From Pseudofabraea citricarpa (lineage: Eukaryota > Ascomycota > Leotiomycetes > Helotiales > Dermateaceae): a DNA stretch of 64,000 nucleotides. How positions within the stretch are numbered: position 1 is the stretch's first letter; the number at the start of each line of letters is the position of its first letter. The stretch is from NCBI GenBank assembly GCA_029641185.1, contig JAPWGK010000004.1:372001-436000 (forward strand), read 5' to 3'. The position numbers and the translations under genes were made by a program. The notes beneath the pieces are model-generated. The model was not told the origin of the DNA. It made no database searches and was given only the letters and a program-made list of their open reading frames with translations. Of the stretch, positions 52,137 through 64,000 are shown piece by piece.

Positions 52137-52482
52137 TTGTGGCGACGAAGGGTTGGGACGGTGATGGGATTGTGTTATATCGTTTTCCCGAGTGCTGGAT
52201 CATGAGGAACGAAAGAGGTGAGGCTCTCCCAAGAGGATTGCGTGTGGATATGTACCTTGATATTCAAATAAGCGATGGTGTTGAATGAGTGAATAGCCGA
52301 GATGCGGTAAACACGCGAGCAAAGCAAACAACAGCAACATTACCTACTCAAGAGATGTTAAGAACTTCTAGGTCGATCTTGCTACAAAACCAAAACACAT
52401 AATTGCGCAAATGCAAAGGGCAGCTTGCTATGTGCGAGACTGAGTCTTGTATAATGAATACTTATCCGTTGCATTGTGGCCA
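52137..52482. other. Short gap between minus-strand genes
   Basis: About 350 bases between the small membrane-protein candidate and the phosphotransferase 3' end. It would hold the promoter of the former. Nothing distinctive is seen. Confidence 0.35.
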
Positions 52483-53757
52483 TCAAAGTTTAGCTCCTAG
52501 TTTTGACTCCCGCCTAGCCTGCTGTACAACATCCCACGCAAGCTTACCCATAGGATGCCTCTGCTCGGCATTTTCCCTTGCCTTCTCACTACTCGCTTGC
52601 CTCACAGCATATCTCGCGGCAATGCCTTGATATATACATGTCGCCCTGAAAAAGCCAAATGCTTCACCCCACACCAGATCTGGGCTTGGGTCCCAACCCG
52701 CTACCTCAGCATACCATCTTACTAGTTCATTCTGTGGTGGAAGGCCAGGCGTTGCCCCATCTTTGAACGTTGGCAAGTTCTTGACATGAGTCTGATTGAC
52801 TAAGAGATAAGGCAGAATGAGATTTACAAGATCTGATATCGGATGGCCGATTGTAGACATCTCCCAACTGTTTTCTCGTTAGCACTCAAGCTACACTGCG
52901 TGCCAGGGGTGAAATATATACTCCAAGATGCCAATCACTCTGGGCTCGGTCTTGTGGAAGACTAAGTTATCGATTTTATAGTCTCCATGAATTGGGGTAC
53001 CTCTATCCTTTGGCTGAGACTTTGCATCTCTGAAAAAGTCCAAAATTTCCTCAATATGGGGCATCTGCCCCACAGGCTGTTTTGTCTCGATATCAAGAGT
53101 CTCAGCTTGCGCTTTTGTGATGGTTGTAAATGTTTTGATCTGGCGGTTGTAAAAGTTTGATGGCCGACCGTAATCTTCAAGTCCAACATCCTTTGGTTTA
53201 ATGCGATGAAGCTTTGCCAACGTCCGCACGGCATCATGCCACCTGTATACGATTTTAGCAACCTCTTCCCACCATGTCAAAGAGCAGAAGATTAAACACC
53301 AACATCTCTGTGCGCTCAGCAGGAGTCACATCTGGGATCGTAGGATCCTCAATGATTCTCCCATCTAAGAATTCCATGATGTAGAAGGGGGTTCCGACTA
53401 CGCTTGGGTCCTCGCAAAGACAGTATGCCTTTGGCACCGGGACATCAGTCGGCCCTAGAGCATGTATAATTCGATATTCCCGCTCGACCTGATGAGCTGT
53501 CTTTGAAACCAGCTTCCCTGGAGGCTTCTTGCGCATTACGAATCTCTGGCCATCGCTGCCCGTGATTTGGTAGGTAGGATTGGACTGGCCAAAGCCGAAC
53601 TGGAATGCTCATCAGCACACAGCTATACACAGATTAACGGATTGAGGTTGGGTAGCACCTGTTTGAGTTCTATGGGCACGCGGATCTCTGGGACATTATT
53701 GGAGATGTACTGTTCCAGCGACTGCACGTCAATGGGTTGTCTAACGACCCCGGCCAT
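52483..53757 (-). CDS. Aminoglycoside phosphotransferase-fold kinase (ACAD10/11-like)
   Basis: Exons 53,757-53,659, 53,599-53,304, 53,242-52,922 and 52,867-52,483 (introns 54-61 bp) give 366 residues. The protein has the APH/choline-kinase fold as in the kinase part of ACAD10/ACAD11: a [12 protein letters not shown] nucleotide loop near residue 34, VMRKKPPG with the ATP-binding Lys, an EREYRI helix, the catalytic loop HGDYKIDN near residue 217 and the metal-binding DWE near 239, completed across the third splice junction. No acyl-CoA dehydrogenase domain follows, so this is a stand-alone kinase. The substrate is not known; the human relatives act on 4-hydroxy acyl-CoAs. The name is by fold only, not antibiotic resistance. 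Confidence 0.85.
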
Positions 53758-54099
53758 GATTACAGGAATAGCTACGGGCGCACGGAATGGATTGGAGTTG
53801 CGAGTTCAACCTGTGCCTACAATAGAATAGAGGAGAGACGAGGGAGCATGGTAGTTGTGCTCAAAGCATGGCTTTATTGAGAAAGGCTGACAAGCCGAGG
53901 CCGAGGCTGTTCCTCAGATCGGCACCTCGTCACGTACTGTACCCCAGCACGCCCGCATCCGAGCCCAACCCCCGCTTAATCAAGCCCCCCTTTTCACACG
54001 AGCTATAGTACAGTACCTACGTACCCAGGTTCTCAATCTTGTGCACACGAGGTTGGTCAATTTGGTGATGTACATATGTTTCTTATAACCATTTCTCAT
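53758..54099. other. Gap between two minus-strand genes
   Basis: About 340 bases holding the UTP12 3' end and the promoter of the phosphotransferase. It contains a short C-rich stretch near 53,960-53,990 and a tacctacgtaccc segment near 54,016. No gene. Confidence 0.4.
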
Positions 54100-57070
54100 C
54101 TAGGATACTTGTACAAAGCCACGCTTCTTCTGACTTCGTGTATCGTCCTGCTCCCATGTGTCCTCGTCTACATAATCCCGCACGCCCTTCTCTTGCACCT
54201 GCTTGCCCACGACCCGCAGTGCAGCCAGATTATATCCCATCTCATCCTTTTGTCGCTTCAATGCGTGGCGCAGATTCCCTCGGATACCATCAAGCATCAG
54301 ACGCATGCTTTTGCTAGCCACAATTTGCCGATGGTGTGTCTTCAGCATGAAGAACAGCACGCGGCATGTCAGGGGAATATTCATGGACCGTGTGGCGAAT
54401 ATATTGAGGAATGTAAAGAGCATCGGAAGAGCCGCAAAGGGGAGGACAAGAAGTGCATCCTGAAGCGCAGCAGCCTTGATGCGCTGTAGGACTGTCAACA
54501 CATGAGCCTCTGCGCTGATGCCTCCCAATGCCATGAAAAGTGGGTTCCTGGCTGGAGGCGCCATGTTTGGCTGAGTGACCTTGGCTTGTTCCCATTCTCT
54601 AATTGTTTCCAGGTCCGCCATACCGATTTCCAGAGCCTCTGCAATCTTCTCTCCTGCCATAAGTGTCTCCACAGTTTGCTTCCCCGCAGCACCAACTTCA
54701 CCGTCTCCTTGGTCATGTTCTTGCTCCAAGGATGTCGTCAGAGTACTCTCGTACAGTTCTTCGAGCTCCTTTTCCTTTTCTTCTTCCAAGAATATCTGCT
54801 CATCTGTCTGCTCCCAGACCCGGATGCTTTTATCGTGGCTGGCACTGACCAAGAAATTGCCAGTTCGACTAACGGCGAGGGCCCAGATTTCGCCGTGGTG
54901 ACCGTCTAGTCGCTGTATTTGCTCAAACTTGTCTCCGTCCCAGTATTTGATCATACGATCTTTGCTGCTGCTGAAGAAGTGGTGGCCATTACCATCTTGA
55001 TTATGCGGAACGAAGGCAACCTGTAGGATACTGTCCTGATGGGCAAAGAATGCTTTATGACAGTCACCAAAGTCAAGGCCCCACAGTCGTACATTCTTGT
55101 CAGCGGAGCAAGTGACAATCAACTTACTGTCAAACGATATGTCCATGCTCAATACAGGCAGCTTGTGCCCATAAAGGTTCAGGAATAACTTTAGAGAATC
55201 AACGAAGAACACCTTGACCGTATTGTCCAAGAGAGCTACAGCTAATAGTCTCGCATCTGGCGAGAAGCGAAGGCTCAATATATCATCAGACACCTTCAAG
55301 GTCCGGGTATGAACCAATTTTAACCGGGGTGTAGTTCGTTTCGTGCCTGGGATTTCCTCTTGCACAACTTCAAAGTTCCAAAATTTGGCAGATTTATCTG
55401 CACTTCCAGAAACAATTGAGCGACCATCTGGATGTACTTGTAATGTCCATATTGCACCCTCGTGAGCTTCGACAGTATCAAGCAATGCAGCGGAAGAAAC
55501 ATCAAAGAGTTCCAGCTCTCCAGACTTAGTTCCAACAACCACAATCTTGTCGCCAGGTAGAAAAGAGCAGCACAGGGCGTAACCACACTCGAAGGTTCTT
55601 ATACAGCTTCGAGTACGTATGTTCCATATCTTGAGACCGCCATTAGAAGCGGATGCAAGCATTCGGTCGTCCGAACTAAGTGCGAGCGCTCTAATATCCG
55701 CTCTATGGCCAGGCAAGTCCACGGCGAGGGTTCTTGTATAGTCTGGCAGATCGTCGGACTTGTTCTTTTTCGATTTCTCTTTTGTGGGCACGTTGTATAC
55801 TTCGAGTTGATTATTCGTAGTTGCAACTAGCATGTGGATGGCCTTTGAGCCTCTGCTCCGAACCCAGTCAAAAGACCGAACTTTGCCTCCTGTTCTGACA
55901 ATTAGATATGGAACAAAGAAATCGGCTATTTCTGCGCTTGATATGTCATCGGATTTTTCATCCAAGTCTGGTCCCTCGATGGTTGTGTCTTCTTTCGCTG
56001 GAGTGATTCCTAGCTTCTCACGCCTTCTCTTTCGTTTCCGTGCCAAGACCTTTTTCACTTCATCTATTGATCTTATTCTCCATGTCTCAATCGACTTCTC
56101 TGATCCGTGTACTGCAAAATAGTCGAGGCGTGGATGGAAGGTCACCTCCAAGGCTCTATCCTTGCCTTGTCGATGAAGGACACCTCGACTGTGTAAATAG
56201 TGGTCACCGACTGCGTTGTCCACTTGTTTCGAAAGTTTATAAAGACCAGTTAAATCAATGGACCAAACCTTCATTTCACCGTCATTCCCAGCAGTAATAC
56301 AACCACTACCATCTGGTGATACCCCTAATGCCCAACACTCACCACTTGTTTGTGCAACGTGGGTTTCAATGCAGTGCTGTGATGTGAGGTCCCAGATTTT
56401 GATGAGTGCATCCTTGCTGGTAGTCAACAAAAAGCCCTCTGAAAGTCCTGGGTCATTGTCGCGACTTAGAGCAACTGCACCATCTCCCTGATCGTCTGAC
56501 TCTGGTGCCTCTGGCTGAAGAAATTGGAGGCCAGTTATCTGATCCTTATGGCCACGCAGCTTAAACAAACCCACTTCGGCTACCAGATCCCAAACAATGA
56601 TATCCGTATCTCGCGAGCCACTGGCAAGCCTAATGCCCGAAGAATCGAAACAGAGGAGAGTAATGGCAGACTTATGACCGTTGAAAGCGACTATGATGGA
56701 AGCGATTTTCGAATCCCACAGGCGTATACTCCCATCTTCATAGCCCACAGCGTATATGTCCTGATCCGTCTTGCTTTGAACGATGGCAGTGACTTGTGAC
56801 TTGCATCCATCGTCGCGCCAACGACTCAACAATTCGCCCTTCTTGATATCCCAGCATAGGACTTCCTCGTTGGCCGCCGTCACAGCTCTCCCAGAACCAG
56901 TGCTTCGACTTGTTGCACTCGAGGCATCGGCGGACCATACAACATTGGCCGTACTGGAATTGACGAGACCAAAGGTCTTTGCGTGCTCATATTTCCTAGA
57001 ATTCGGGTGATCAGAGGAGAATACGTTATAATTGATAGGGGCGGCCAGCTTACAGGTAGGATTTCACCAT
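54100..57070 (-). CDS. UTP12: UTP12/DIP2 (WDR3), small-subunit processome WD40 protein
   Basis: Exons 57,070-57,054 (17 nt) and 56,995-54,100 with a 58-bp intron give 970 residues, near the yeast Dip2/Utp12 length of 943. It is a UTP-B subunit of the nucleolar SSU processome needed for early pre-18S rRNA processing. The tiny first exon encodes MVKSYL up to a split Leu and continues KYEHAKTFGLV, which is the conserved N-terminus. Two WD40 propellers follow (repeats such as GSRDTDIIVWD, GNDGEMKVWS, CSADKNVRLWG and SASHDKSIRVWE), with a charged linker (ARKRKRRREK near residue 320) and the C-terminal Utp12 domain (LTCRVLFFMLKTHHRQI). It shares a promoter with ARPC2. Confidence 0.94.
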
Positions 57071-57338
57071 GATTTTCTTCCCATCTGGCGTGCTGAGCTC
57101 TACTGGGCGCAAAGTCAGCTTTGCCGATTTAGAAGTCTGCAAAAATATTGTCAGAAATTTGCTAGTGCTACGATAAACTCTCCCAGGTACATCGTGGCAC
57201 GGCTTGGCAGCTACCGCCCCGCTGTCATGTGACCTGGGCCAGGCACGTCAAGCTGAAGCCATCGCAAGCTCCACCACGACAACCGGTATTGCAACGCCTT
57301 GTCCTTTGCACTCCCCGAGGACTGCAACCCCAAGCATC
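57071..57338. promoter_or_regulatory. Bidirectional promoter UTP12/ARPC2
   Basis: Only 268 bases separate the two head-to-head starts. The region is GC-moderate and lacks a clear TATA box. It has a catgtgacc segment near 57,225 that could be an E-box-type site, but no factor can be named. Confidence 0.5.
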
Positions 57339-58573
57339 ATGCTTCTCCTAGACTTCCAGAATGTCCTCATTCAATCGGTTCTTACCGAACGCTTCTCCGG
57401 GTAAGTTCCGAGTTGCGTTGCGTTGGCGCGGGCCCGTCCTACCAGCTGCTGATTTCCCGAACAGAGCCCCTCCAGTCAATATTGATCAAACCGTATCTGA
57501 CTTCGACGATGTGACCTTTCACATATCGACCCCCGAGTCGAAGACAAAGATCCTGGTCTCAATTCAGGTCAAATGTTTTGATGAGCTCGTCCGGTACGGT
57601 GCTCAGCAGGTACTTGAAAGAGAGTATGGGCCATATGTTGCTGCTCCGGAAGCCGGGTACAACTTTTCTGTGCAGGTAGATCTGGAAGCACTCCCCGAGG
57701 AGAAAGGTAGGATTCTTCAAGGATTATGGCGCTGAAGGTGGAAGGCTCATAGATTTCATGCAGAGGCGCGAGACGACTTGATTCGACGGGTGTCATTGCT
57801 GAAGCGAAACGCAATGGCTGCACCCTTCGAGCAGGCCTTCGATGAGTATCACAGATTATCAGAAGAAGCTTCCAAATTCACATCCGAGGAAGCGCCCCAA
57901 GGCTTAAGGGAGGGTGGCGAAGTAATGGCCATTCACTATCGGGATGAGGAAGCAATTTATATCAAGGCTAGTCATGACAGAGTCACAGCCATCTTCAGCA
58001 TGATTTTTCGGGAAGAGACAGACAGAGTCTTCGGCAAAGTGTTCATACAGGAATTTGTTGATTCCCGACGAAGAGCCATCCAGAATGCACCACAAGTCCT
58101 GTTCAGAACAGATCCTCCTCTGGAGCTACAAGGCGTACCTGGAGTTCAGGATACGGGAGATGGAAGGATCAGCTACATTACGTTCGGTATGTTTCCCCAC
58201 ATGTTTAACTACTTCCAATTTAACCAGCTTTTTAGTACTCTTTCCTCGTCACTTGACAAATCAACGTCGCGATGATATTATTTCACATCTTCAGACATTC
58301 CGCACATTCCTGCACTACCATATCAAAGCATCCAAGGTAAAATCATTTATATAGAGAGATTGTGGCTCCAACTAATACGTAGTAGGCATACATGCATTCA
58401 TCCATGCGTCTTAGATCCAATGGCCTGTTGCAAGGTAAGATTTATAACAATCCAATAGCTATGCTACTAAGCTTGTGCTAATATCAACAGTGGTCCAAAA
58501 AGCACAACCTGAAAACGAGAAGAAGGAAAGAAAAACAGCTAGTGGCCGGACTTTCAAAGTTCAGGGAAGTTGA
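57339..58573 (+). CDS. ARC35: Arp2/3 complex subunit 2 (p34/ARPC2)
   Basis: Six exons (57,339-57,400, 57,465-57,706, 57,764-58,186, 58,236-58,336, 58,386-58,434, 58,491-58,573) with introns of 49-64 bp give 319 residues, the family's usual length. ARPC2 forms the core of the Arp2/3 complex with ARPC4 and contacts the mother actin filament in branching. Seen: the start MLLLDFQNVLIQ, the VNIDQTVSDFDDVTFHIS strand region, LEREYGPYV, and a C-terminal helix with HLTNQRRDDIISHLQTFRTF and HYHIKASKAYMHSSMR, which are strongly conserved. The final residues EKKERKTASGRTFKVQ are basic. All five splice junctions keep frame. Confidence 0.95.
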
Positions 58574-59089
58574 TTGAGGTATCCAATTTTCCACGTAGAA
58601 TTTATAAGATACCACGTCAAGACATGCCTTCCTAATATGCCACGTGTTTACTGCTTACATTCCGAAAGCCGCCGTCTGGCAAGAGAAGAACGTCGGTTTA
58701 TCAATACAATGAGGACACTGGGTCTGATACAAAGTTTCATGTGTTAGCCGCTGCCGGGGAGTAGATAGCTTTGCTAAAGAGCTCTTGAGTTTGCTTATTA
58801 TCATGACTCGAGAATGGTCTTAGGAATTTCTCACCAAGTGCCAACCTGTACAGTTTCGAGTAAAAAAACGGCACTAAGATTATAGTTGTGGGCTCAGGTG
58901 TGTTAAAAGTGTTAGTAAAAGACCGCTGGAAATTTCAAATTGCTTCTCGGTGGACGCCTATGTACCGACTGAGCCCGCCAATTATGCTAAAATTACACGT
59001 GCAATCCCTTGAGAATTGGTTAGTCGAATTTAGGAGGTCATCCTTGTCCACTCTGTGAGCATCAGTAGTATTCAGTACATCCTTATGCT
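58574..59089. other. Convergent 3' region, no gene seen
   Basis: About 500 bases between the 3' ends of ARPC2 and U2AF65, with no coding texture. No RNA gene or repeat recognised. Confidence 0.45.
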
Positions 59090-61059
59090 TTACCAAGCGG
59101 AAACCTCGAAGTTTTCCTACATCATATTAGTTGACGTCTTGGTAATTGAGAATGTTTGCACTTACCTCTGAGAAATAAGTCACGACCACAGTTCGATCTG
59201 CGAACTTCCGCCCTGCAAGCGCGCGCAGAGCCTTGCCAGCTGACTCCGGCCCATCGAACTTTACAAAGATCTTGCCTACTCCAGTTGATTGTCTGCTTCC
59301 GCCACTGGGCCTTGGAACCTTCATTTCCAAAACCTTACCATACTTCTCGCACTCCTCTTTCACGTCCTCGCAGATTTCTGGCACATTTGTCAGCGTTTAT
59401 TTATTTCCACATTCGCAGGGTAAGCATACCTTCATAGTCTTCGTTATCAATCAGTTCTTCGGGGGTGACCATGTTGAGCAGCTGTAAAACACGACCTTCT
59501 TCTAGACCTTGCGATGTGGTCCCTGCAAGCATGGACATTGCGTTGACACTCATCTCTAAGCCGGAGACCTGGGTGTTTCCGATGCTTGCCCTCTGGACCT
59601 TGAGATGCTTGTCGCCTAATTCCATTCCATTTAAACCGTCCACAGCAATATCTGTTGCGGCTGGATCCACATACTCACAGAATGCGATACCCTGTGGCAG
59701 ATTAGTACACAAGGAGATAAGCTATGGTGTTGGGAACTTACACGTGATTCGTCAGTACTACTATCTTTTACCAACACGAAAGCTTTCAATTCCCCAAACG
59801 ACACCAACAACTCAGTAACCTGTTCTTCTGTCAAATATAGCGGGATGTTGGAAACGCTAATCTTGTTCTGGGTGTCGACTACTACGCTAGAGATAACTCC
59901 TGGCTCGTAGGGTGTTTCGTCAGTGACAGCAGGAACAATGTAATCTTTAGGGCGTGCAATAGAGAGACCCGCGCTGGATCCATTTGATGCACCATTTCCT
60001 TTCGAACCATGGTCGTTGTCTTCCATAGTAATTCTATCAAGTGCCAATGCGACGGTTGCATCCGACGCTGTTTTGAATTCCAAGAGCGCAAAAGAAGCAT
60101 CTTTGGAGATCTGTGCTGAGATACACGGGTCTGAGCCTTCGATTACGTTGAGGCCGTTTAACTGAAGATTGAAAAAGCCAACGATTGACTCTTCAGTTGC
60201 CGATGACGGTAGGTTATGTACGACAAGGCGTTTTGACTGGCGCGAATTAGATGGTTTGAGAGCTGCATTGGTGACTGAACCACTTGGCTGCGCCATAAAC
60301 GCTTGAAGCTTTGATGGATCCATTGGCTGCTGCCGTGGAGCACCAGGAAGTGGAAACATGCCGGATAACTTTGCTTGCTCGGCTGTCACATTCTCGTATC
60401 CCGGAGGCTTGATATCCCATTGCGTCAGGCGTCTCTTGCGATCAAGGACCGAGACGATGTCAGTGAGATCAGGCGTGGGCTCTTTTTTCTTAGGAGGTGG
60501 AGAGGCACTCTTCTTGCGATCGCGTCCCTGCTGGCCACCAAAGCCCCCATCGCGATCCCCCCGGTCTCCTCGTCGTCCTCCACCCCCTCTACGATCATCG
60601 AATAAGTCACGATCTCTTCTTGGTGGCCGTTCATCATCGTCTCTTCTTGCGTCGCGGCGGGATGAACCGCGGTCCCTGTCCCATTCGCGATCACCTCCTC
60701 CCCGTCGATCTCTGCCAGAATATCTGTCCTCGCGCTCGCGCTCTCTGTAGTCGCGACTTGTAGAGTAGGAATCTACATCTCCATCGCGCCGAGATGGGCG
60801 AGAGCCTCGATGTCCAGGGGAACGGGAGCGTCGCCTGTCATTGCCTCTCTCGCGATCACCACGTCGATCGTCGCGCGACTACTGCTGATTAGTAGTGAAG
60901 AATTGATTGAGTATGACATTTACTTACAGGATAGTCTCTTGAAGATCCGTGGCGGCCAGTATCTGTTGATGCTTGATTGTCAGTAGTAGCTCCATTTTGT
61001 GCTTTGGGTTTGGTCGATGAAGGTGCCATGCCTCTAGATGAGTAGCTGTCGCCGTTCAT
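59090..61059 (-). CDS. Splicing factor U2AF large subunit (U2AF65)
   Basis: Exons 61,059-60,928, 60,878-59,742, 59,691-59,430, 59,377-59,166 and 59,116-59,090 with introns of 49-52 bp give 589 residues. U2AF65 binds the polypyrimidine tract and recruits U2 snRNP. Seen: a long Arg/Ser/Asp-rich N-terminal region (RERERED, RSRSPG), the U2AF35-binding stretch ending QWDIKPPGYENV, then three RNA-recognition motifs: RRM1 (RLVVHNLP), RRM2 (KISVSNIPLYLT, GIAFCEY) and a C-terminal UHM (EICEDVKEECEKYG, then GKIFVKF, then VVVTYFSE). The last 27-nt exon adds ENFEVSAW, the conserved end of the UHM. The start is the ATG after a TTG-opened stretch. Confidence 0.94.
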
Positions 61060-61537
61060 GTTGGCGATGCCGATCAATTAACACACCAGATTCAGCCGAA
61101 TTGAAAAAATCGTGTGTTCTTTATTGCAGCGTTTGGGTGGGAGCAGAGCCGATCAAGAGATGCAGCGGCTGGGGTTTGTATGGACGTAAAGTAGGTACCA
61201 GCTTGAATTTTGCGGATGAGGTTAAAATCAAAGTCGCGCTAAGAAGTTGCGCAACGAAACGCGGGGACAGGGGGTGAACGCGTCTTTCCGGTGAACAGCT
61301 CTGACGAGTAAACTCCTAAAAGTCAACGTTGGAAAATATTGCAATCACCTACTCACGAGCCAGCAAACATAGAGGCACACATTCTCTCACGGATTCGTGC
61401 ATTGGTCGCACCGCCGCTATTTATGGTTATCCATTTGCTCTACTAAGTGACAGTCTTCTACGGAGCTACTACTGTCCTCGGCTTCTTTACTTCCTCTTGC
61501 AATCGGGTAATTTATCGCCATTAACAAAGACATTCTC
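61060..61537. promoter_or_regulatory. Bidirectional region U2AF65/OGG1
   Basis: 478 bases between head-to-head starts. No clear TATA box or named site. A short frame at 61,329-61,580 overlaps the OGG1 start in another frame and is not called. Confidence 0.45.
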
Positions 61538-62896
61538 ATGTCGGGTTTGCGCTCTACAGAATGGCGCAAGCTTCCTGTGAGCTTGGCCGAATTATGCCTA
61601 GATACGACTTTACGCTGTGGGCAGTCATTCCGGTGGAGAAAAACACAAGACGATGAATGGTAAGTCAGTCAGTTAGCCTCTCTCTTGCGCCATAGTGTCA
61701 CTCAGACTTGAGCTCATTCTTTGCAGGTCTTGTGCCCTTCATGGACGAATCGTCACCCTCAAGCAAGATTCAACACACCTTCACTATCGTAGCAGTTGGC
61801 CTGCAATTAGTGATCAGCTTCCGTCGGTTCCACCAACTTCCACAACTGTATCCATGATCGACCCTCCAAGTGAAGATACAGATGCTCTATTGCATAACTA
61901 TCTTAATCTAGGCCCAGATCTACCTGCCCTGTACGAAAAATGGTCTCTAGCAGACCCGAACTTCAAAAAAAGGGCTCCCAAATTTGCTGGTGTTAGGATC
62001 TTAAAACAAGACGCTTGGGAGGCACTTGTTGGATTTATCTGTAGCAGCAACAATAACATAGTGAGGATATCACAAATGGTATGGAAAACCTGTGCACCCG
62101 TAACTGCAAATACTCCGATAGGGACTAAAACTCATAGGTCCACAATCTGTGTCTGCATTATGGCCCTTTAATAGGCCATATGGATGGTCTTGCGTTTCAT
62201 GATTTCCCTCCAGCTTCCGCGTTGATTGGACCTGGTGTTGAGACACATCTCCGAGATCTTGGATTTGGTTACCGTGCGAAGTATATTGCCCGAACGGCGT
62301 CTATTGTCACAAACGAGCGTGCTCAAGGATGGCTGCAAGGTCTGGTCAACACGGAAGGTGCTGATACAGAAACAGAGCTCAAGATCCTTCCAGAAGGAGG
62401 CAGACCAGGATATCGCAAGGCTCATGATGAACTACTTCAGCTACAGGGTGTGGGCCCAAAGGTTGCCGACTGTGTCTGCTTGATGGGCCTAGGCTGGGGA
62501 GAAGCTGTCCCTGTTGATACACACGTATGGCAATTTGCTCAGCGGGATTACAAGTTCGGTAAGGGCAAGCACAAGACCCTTACTAAGGCCACATATGATG
62601 CTATTGGCGATCACTTCCGCTACTTGTGGGGCGGCGAGGCAGGTTGGGCACATTCAGTGCTCTTTGCTGCCGACTTGAAAACCTTCGCAGACAGAACTGC
62701 AACTAAAACTGAGGTGGATGCGGAGGAGGTTAAAGTCAAGCAGGAAGACGACAGTCTGCTGAAAGAGGCGGTTATTGTAAAGCGAAAGCTGTCAGTATCT
62801 GGTATAATTAAGGAAGAGTGTCTTGAGGGTGTGAACATTGATATAAAACTGGAGAGTTCACGTGCCCAAAGAGCGAAGAGACGGAGATGGGAGTGA
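61538..62896 (+). CDS. OGG1: 8-oxoguanine DNA glycosylase/lyase
   Basis: Exons 61,538-61,659, 61,727-62,078 and 62,138-62,896 give 410 residues. OGG1 removes 8-oxo-7,8-dihydroguanine paired with C in base-excision repair. Seen: an N-terminal beta domain (LRCGQSFRWR), then ALVGFICSSNNNIVRISQM, a typical OGG1 stretch, and the helix-hairpin-helix LQGVGPKVADCVCLMGL with the Schiff-base Lys at residue 266, followed by VPVDTHVWQ with the catalytic Asp at 285. The spacing of 19 residues equals that in human OGG1 (Lys249-Asp268). The C-terminal 50 residues carry KRK and AKRRRWE, possible nuclear localisation signals. It shares its upstream region with U2AF65. Confidence 0.95.
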
Positions 62897-63552
62897 AGTA
62901 GGAAGGAAGGAGAATAGGAAGTGAGCTGTAGACCATGGTGTATGAGTTCTATCTTATTATTTGTATTTTGACATAAATAGTGCAGCAGTAAGTTGCAGTT
63001 TTAGAAGCACAGCCATTTCCTCAGAAAAATGGTTGTGGTGTTTAGTGTTTATAGGAGAGAATGCACGTCTTAATCCTCGAATGAAATTTATTAACCCTTT
63101 GTAAAAGAAGAGTCGTTGTCAGTCATATGAAAAGAAATAACAAATGAATTTAAATGTCCGAAGTAAGATGTTGGTTGCTTTGATCTACCAAACCTTTTTG
63201 CTTTCGCTTTCCAAATTTCTTTTTGTAAATCCATTTTTTATTTTATTATTATTTTTTACTATGGTTTATACCATTGAACTAGGCTTCACTGCCAACTGAA
63301 AAATAACAATAACATAAGTTAACACTTATATTATAGGTTCTTAATAGTACCTACATTTTGGTTTGAATATCAACAAGATTAAGAAATACGAATATGATAT
63401 TATTGTCGGTAAAATCGAGGCTACGGTTACCTAGGTAGAGCTCGGCCGCCTAAAGCACTCTTGCCTTAGGTACCTACCCAGGCTAATGTTTGGATTGGAT
63501 TACCTACTGAAGCGGCATCCACCAAGTTGAGCTCCATCTCCTCTCCACCACG
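62897..63552. other. Intergenic region before LCL3, no gene seen
   Basis: About 650 bases, T-rich near 63,180-63,260, with no reading frame. The last 130 bases form the LCL3 promoter and leader with cctac-type repeats near 63,470. Confidence 0.45.
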
Positions 63553-64000
63553 ATGCGATGGCCCCCATGGTCTTCAAATTCCGCAAGGGACAAAGATGAC
63601 AAGAGAGCGCCCGTGCTGTGGACAGAGAGTCTGAATGGCACCGATTGGAAGCATTACACCGACCCAAGAACAGTGGTTCCGACCATTCTTCTCACGACCA
63701 CAATTCTCGTCTCCATACGCCTCTACCGCTCCTACCTGCGTCGTATTCCTGAAGCTACGTATATCAGGCCTGGGTCGTTCAGGAAGCGTAGTATCTTTGG
63801 GACAGTAACCAGGGTCGGCGATGCAGATAATTTTCATATCTTCCACACACCCGGCGGAAGGCTAGCAGGTTGGGGTTGGATGCCAGGTAGGAAGATACCG
63901 GAGAAGAAGATTGAATTGAAAGGCAATACTGTACGTGACTTCCTGGCCTAACTGCTACTGCCGTCGGTAGCTCATTCATCACAGATCCACGTTCGAATTG
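63553..64000 (+). CDS. LCL3: Membrane-anchored endonuclease LCL3 (5' part)
   Basis: Exon 1 is 63,553-63,930 (126 codons). A 54-bp GT-AG intron leads to a second exon starting at 63,985 (IHVRI), which runs off the window. LCL3 is a fungal mitochondrial-membrane nuclease with a staphylococcal-nuclease-like domain. Seen: a single membrane segment (about residues 43-57, TILLTTTILVSIRLY), then TYIRPGSFRKRSIFG, a VTRVGDADNFHIFHTPGGRLAGWGW segment that is typical of the family, and the start of the nuclease domain. The active site lies beyond the window, so catalysis cannot be checked. Confidence 0.85.

Noticed and set aside
52483..53757. Antibiotic-resistance gene
   Set aside because: The APH fold here is the eukaryotic ACAD10/11-like branch, found as ordinary fungal genes; the intron structure is native.

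Overview
The window is a piece of a nuclear chromosome from a filamentous ascomycete (Pezizomycotina). The evidence is intron-rich housekeeping genes with introns of about 47-110 bp, fungal forms of SEC9, APC2, UTP12, ARPC2, U2AF65, OGG1, EMC6, LCL3 and a vezatin/Inp2-type protein, and a block of DNA carrying the signature of repeat-induced point mutation (RIP). A Leotiomycete-like genome with AT isochores is my best guess, but this is inference only.

Bases 1 to about 24,410 are an AT-rich, gene-free block in which CA and TG dinucleotides are almost absent and TA is in great excess. It holds mutated mobile DNA: a relic of an SNF2-type ATPase (about 1,850-3,930) preceded by a 12-bp-periodic repeat that reads as a Lys-Leu tetrapeptide array; a 37/38-bp minisatellite (3,962-4,722); about 70-bp tandem repeats (5,200-5,580); an 11.4-kb Ty3/Gypsy LTR element with collinear direct LTRs (7,685-19,062); and a second Gypsy pol relic (20,475-24,055) flanked by long repeats that are inverted instead of direct. 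The block ends abruptly near 24,410.

Bases 24,410-29,220 form a border zone with a short-chain dehydrogenase gene (minus) and a divergent cytochrome P450 gene (plus). The two may be the remains of a small metabolic gene group; the P450 reading frame does not close cleanly at one junction.

Bases 29,220-64,000 are ordinary gene-dense euchromatin with conserved genes: SEC9 t-SNARE (-), GTPBP1/2-like GTPase (+), EMC6 (-), an unidentified helical protein (-), a vezatin/Inp2-like peroxisome or membrane protein (+), APC2 (+), a RING-finger protein (+), a possible small membrane protein (-), an aminoglycoside-phosphotransferase-fold kinase (-), UTP12/DIP2 (-), ARPC2 (+), U2AF65 (-), OGG1 (+) and the 5' part of LCL3 (+). 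Exon-intron structures were worked out by hand from splice signals and reading frame. The genes serve separate cell functions (secretion, cell cycle, ribosome biogenesis, actin, splicing, DNA repair), and nothing suggests an operon-like unit. Several are head-to-head pairs sharing promoters (SEC9/GTPBP, UTP12/ARPC2, U2AF65/OGG1).
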